The notes under the pieces are model-generated. The model did not search any database, was not told where the DNA came from, and worked only from the letters and a program-made list of their open reading frames with translations. From Actinoallomurus sp963736325 (lineage in GTDB: Bacteria > Actinomycetota > Actinomycetes > Streptosporangiales > Streptosporangiaceae), in NCBI GenBank assembly GCA_963736325.1, contig CAVTOG010000008.1, positions 372,001 to 436,000 of the forward strand: DNA of 64,000 bases, written 5' to 3'. A program made the translations under genes and the position numbers. This document shows positions 62,246 to 64,000 of this stretch, piece by piece; the first letter of the stretch is position 1, and the number at the start of each line of letters is the position of its first letter.

Positions 62246-62944
62246 ATGTCGTCATCCCGGGTGAGACTCGCCAGCCTGCCCCTGATCGTCCTTGCGCTCG
62301 TCCTCACCGCCTGCGGAGGAGGGGGCGGCGGGTCGTCGAAGAACCCGCCAGGAGCGGAACTCCTCCAGCAGTCGGCGACTGTCATGCGGACGGTGACGAG
62401 CCTCAGCTTCACGCTCCGTACCAGCGATAACCCCAAGGTCAACGTGAAGAGCGTCGACGCCAAGCTGCTGAAGAACGGCAACTCCCAGGGCTCGGTGCAG
62501 GTGACCGAGCTGGGCATGCCGATCCAGCTCGACTTCGTGCTGCTCGGCCAGACCGTCCACTTCAAGGCGCTCACCGGCGGATGGCAGACGCAGCCGCTGT
62601 CGAAGATCGCAGGCATCTACGACCCGTCGGCGATCCTCGACCCCAACCGCGGTCTCGTGCAGCTGCTGTCGACCGCGACCGGCGCGAAGACCACCGGCCA
62701 GGAGAAGGTCTCGGGCCAGGACTGCTACAAGGTGCACGCCACGCTCGCGAAGGCGGCGCTGGGGCGGCTGGTTCCCGGTATGTCCTCCGACGCGCCGGCC
62801 GACATCTGGACCACTGAGAAGGACCACCACGTGCTGAAGGCCGAGGTGGAGGTACCGCCCAAGAGCGGCACCAAGCCCGCGAAGGTGACGATCTCCTTCG
62901 CCGACTACAACAAGCCGTTCTCGATCGTCGCCCCGGCCAAGTGA
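62246..62944 (+). CDS. lprG: LppX/LprAFG family lipoprotein (LprG-like)
   Basis: A 232-residue lipoprotein. Lipobox LVLTAC puts the lipidated cysteine at about residue 23, followed by a Gly-run. The mature domain has the LprG/LppX half-barrel pattern (TSLSFTLRTSDNPKVNVKS, CYKVHATL, ADIWTTEKDHHVLKAEVE). In mycobacteria LprG carries triacylated lipids across the envelope together with the MFS protein P55. The same pairing is present here, 7 nt apart. Confidence 0.85.
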   Translation: MSSSRVRLASLPLIVLALVLTACGGGGGGSSKNPPGAELLQQSATVMRTVTSLSFTLRTSDNPKVNVKSVDAKLLKNGNSQGSVQVTELGMPIQLDFVLLGQTVHFKALTGGWQTQPLSKIAGIYDPSAILDPNRGLVQLLSTATGAKTTGQEKVSGQDCYKVHATLAKAALGRLVPGMSSDAPADIWTTEKDHHVLKAEVEVPPKSGTKPAKVTISFADYNKPFSIVAPAK

Positions 62945-62951
62945 GCCGCGG

Positions 62952-64000
62952 ATGACGAACACGACCGCGCGTTCGCGCCGGGTCGCGATCGGCGTCGGTG
63001 GCGTCGTCGTCCTGCTCGCCGCGATCGACGCCTACGTCGTCGTCACCGTCCTGGTGACGATGGTCGGCGACCTCGGCGTGCCGGTGAACCACATCGAGCG
63101 CGCCAGCCTGGTCGTCACCGCGTTCCTGCTCGGCTACATCGCCGGCATGCCGCTGCTCGGCCTGCTGTCGGACCGCTTCGGGCGACGCCTGATGCTCCAG
63201 GCGTGCCTCGCCGGGTTCGTGGCGGGCTCGGTGGTGACGGCGATGGCCGGTTCGATGCCCGTGCTGATCACCGGGCGTGCCCTGCAAGGGCTCGCGGGCG
63301 GCGCGCTGCTGCCCATCACGATGGCGCTCGCCGGCGACCTGTGGGAGGAGCGCAAGCGGTCCTCCGTGCTCGGCGCCGTCGGGGCCGTGCAGGAGCTGGG
63401 CAGCGTCCTGGGCCCGCTGTACGGCGCTGGCATCGCCGCCCTCGCCGGCTGGCGCGGCATCTTCTGGATCAACATCCCGATCGCGCTGCTCGCGATGGCG
63501 GCCGTGCACTTCACCGTGCCGTCCGGCCGTCCGGACACGAGGGCGCGCATCGACGTCGTCGGGGGAGTGCTGCTGGCCGCCGGGCTCGGCCTGCTCGTGG
63601 CGGGCCTGTACAACCCGGACCCCGCGCGGTCGGCGCTGCCGTCCTGGGGTGTTCCGTGCGTCGCGGCCGGGGCCGTGCTCATCGTCGCCTTCGCGGGCTG
63701 GGAGGCGCGGGCCCGCACGCGTCTGCTCGACATGAGGGGAGCGCGCGCCGGCGGCCTGTCCGCGGCGCTCACGGTGAGCCTGCTGTCCGGCGCGGCGCTG
63801 ATGACCACGCTCGTCGACGTGCAGCTGACCGCGCAGACGCTGTACGGCCGTGACGCGACGGGCGGTGCGCTGCTGCTCGCGCGTTTCCTCGTACCGCTGG
63901 CCGCGGCGGCGGTCGCCGGCGGCCTGCTGGCGCGCCGGTTCGCCGAACGATGGGTGATCGCGGCGGGCATGCTCGTCGCCGCCGGCGGCTACACGCGGAT
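62952..64000 (+). CDS. P55-like MFS exporter (3' end beyond window)
   Basis: About 349 residues of a major facilitator are visible, starting MTNTTARSRRVAIGVG. Motif A is GLLSDRFGRRLMLQ after helix 2; the first helix carries an acidic residue in LLAAIDAYVVVTVLV, as in P55 (Rv1410c). It is co-transcribed with an LprG-like lipoprotein gene, so it probably exports lipids or drugs with that partner. The window ends before the last helices. Confidence 0.85.
   Translation, partial: MTNTTARSRRVAIGVGGVVVLLAAIDAYVVVTVLVTMVGDLGVPVNHIERASLVVTAFLLGYIAGMPLLGLLSDRFGRRLMLQACLAGFVAGSVVTAMAGSMPVLITGRALQGLAGGALLPITMALAGDLWEERKRSSVLGAVGAVQELGSVLGPLYGAGIAALAGWRGIFWINIPIALLAMAAVHFTVPSGRPDTRARIDVVGGVLLAAGLGLLVAGLYNPDPARSALPSWGVPCVAAGAVLIVAFAGWEARARTRLLDMRGARAGGLSAALTVSLLSGAALMTTLVDVQLTAQTLYGRDATGGALLLARFLVPLAAAAVAGGLLARRFAERWVIAAGMLVAAGGYTR

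Overview
This window is high-GC (roughly 70 %) chromosomal DNA from an actinomycete. Evidence: GC-rich third codon positions, many GTG starts, apparently leaderless promoters, and actinobacterial marker families (SufR-led suf operon, acVLRF1 peptidyl-tRNA hydrolase, DUF574 methyltransferase, an ECF/YciI pair, an LprG/P55 pair). Gene content and order fit a soil actinomycete of the Streptomyces/Streptosporangiales type; the family-level placement is inference. No rRNA, tRNA or CRISPR array was seen.

Left part (1-32.1 kb). A central-carbon operon reads leftward, tkt-tal-pgi (pgi runs off the window), with ctaB divergent. The backbone ctaB/tkt/tal - ctaA - ABC transporter - sufR-sufB-sufD-ferredoxin-sufC-sufS-sufU-sufT resembles, from memory, a block conserved in Streptomyces. 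Here it is interrupted by accessory genes: a PrsW-type protease, a secreted GH92 mannosidase with a LacI-type operator, a pyruvate-dehydrogenase-type E1a/E1b/E2 operon with a divergent GntR regulator, polX, an ECF sigma factor/YciI pair, a Mef-like MFS exporter preceded by a probable leader-peptide attenuator, an EamA exporter, argF, and a 5'-truncated DHA2 exporter. The suf operon is headed by SufR, with a SufR-like inverted repeat over its start codon and an IdeR/DtxR-like box just upstream, and it ends in a strong hairpin.

Middle (32.1-47.2 kb). This is a patchwork of small accessory transcription units: a CHASE3/GAF histidine kinase with a repetitive linker, a MarR regulator fused to a PDZ-like domain and divergent from an F420-reductase-like oxidoreductase, a MarR-MFS-dienelactone hydrolase operon, a methyltransferase, a degenerate EAL-CBS protein, a nucleobase deaminase, a GntR-ACC deaminase operon, acVLRF1, a DUF2330 protein and a secreted VanX-type dipeptidase.

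Polyhydroxybutyrate island (47.3-57.25 kb). Adjacent transcription units encode a secreted PHB depolymerase and a second secreted hydrolase, a complete branched-chain-type ABC importer, and 3-hydroxybutyrate dehydrogenase co-transcribed with a GAF-PucR regulator. All three promoter regions carry an ATGTGG...ACAC element. I propose one regulon: outside the cell the polymer is cut to 3-hydroxybutyrate units, the importer brings them in, the dehydrogenase oxidises them, and the GAF-PucR protein controls the set.

Right end (57.4-64 kb). A secreted phosphodiester glycosidase gene is split by a 1062-bp IS630-type remnant carrying a truncated transposase and a small passenger gene. After it come a DUF574 methyltransferase, an MBL-fold hydrolase, and an LprG-like lipoprotein paired with a P55-like MFS exporter that runs off the window.
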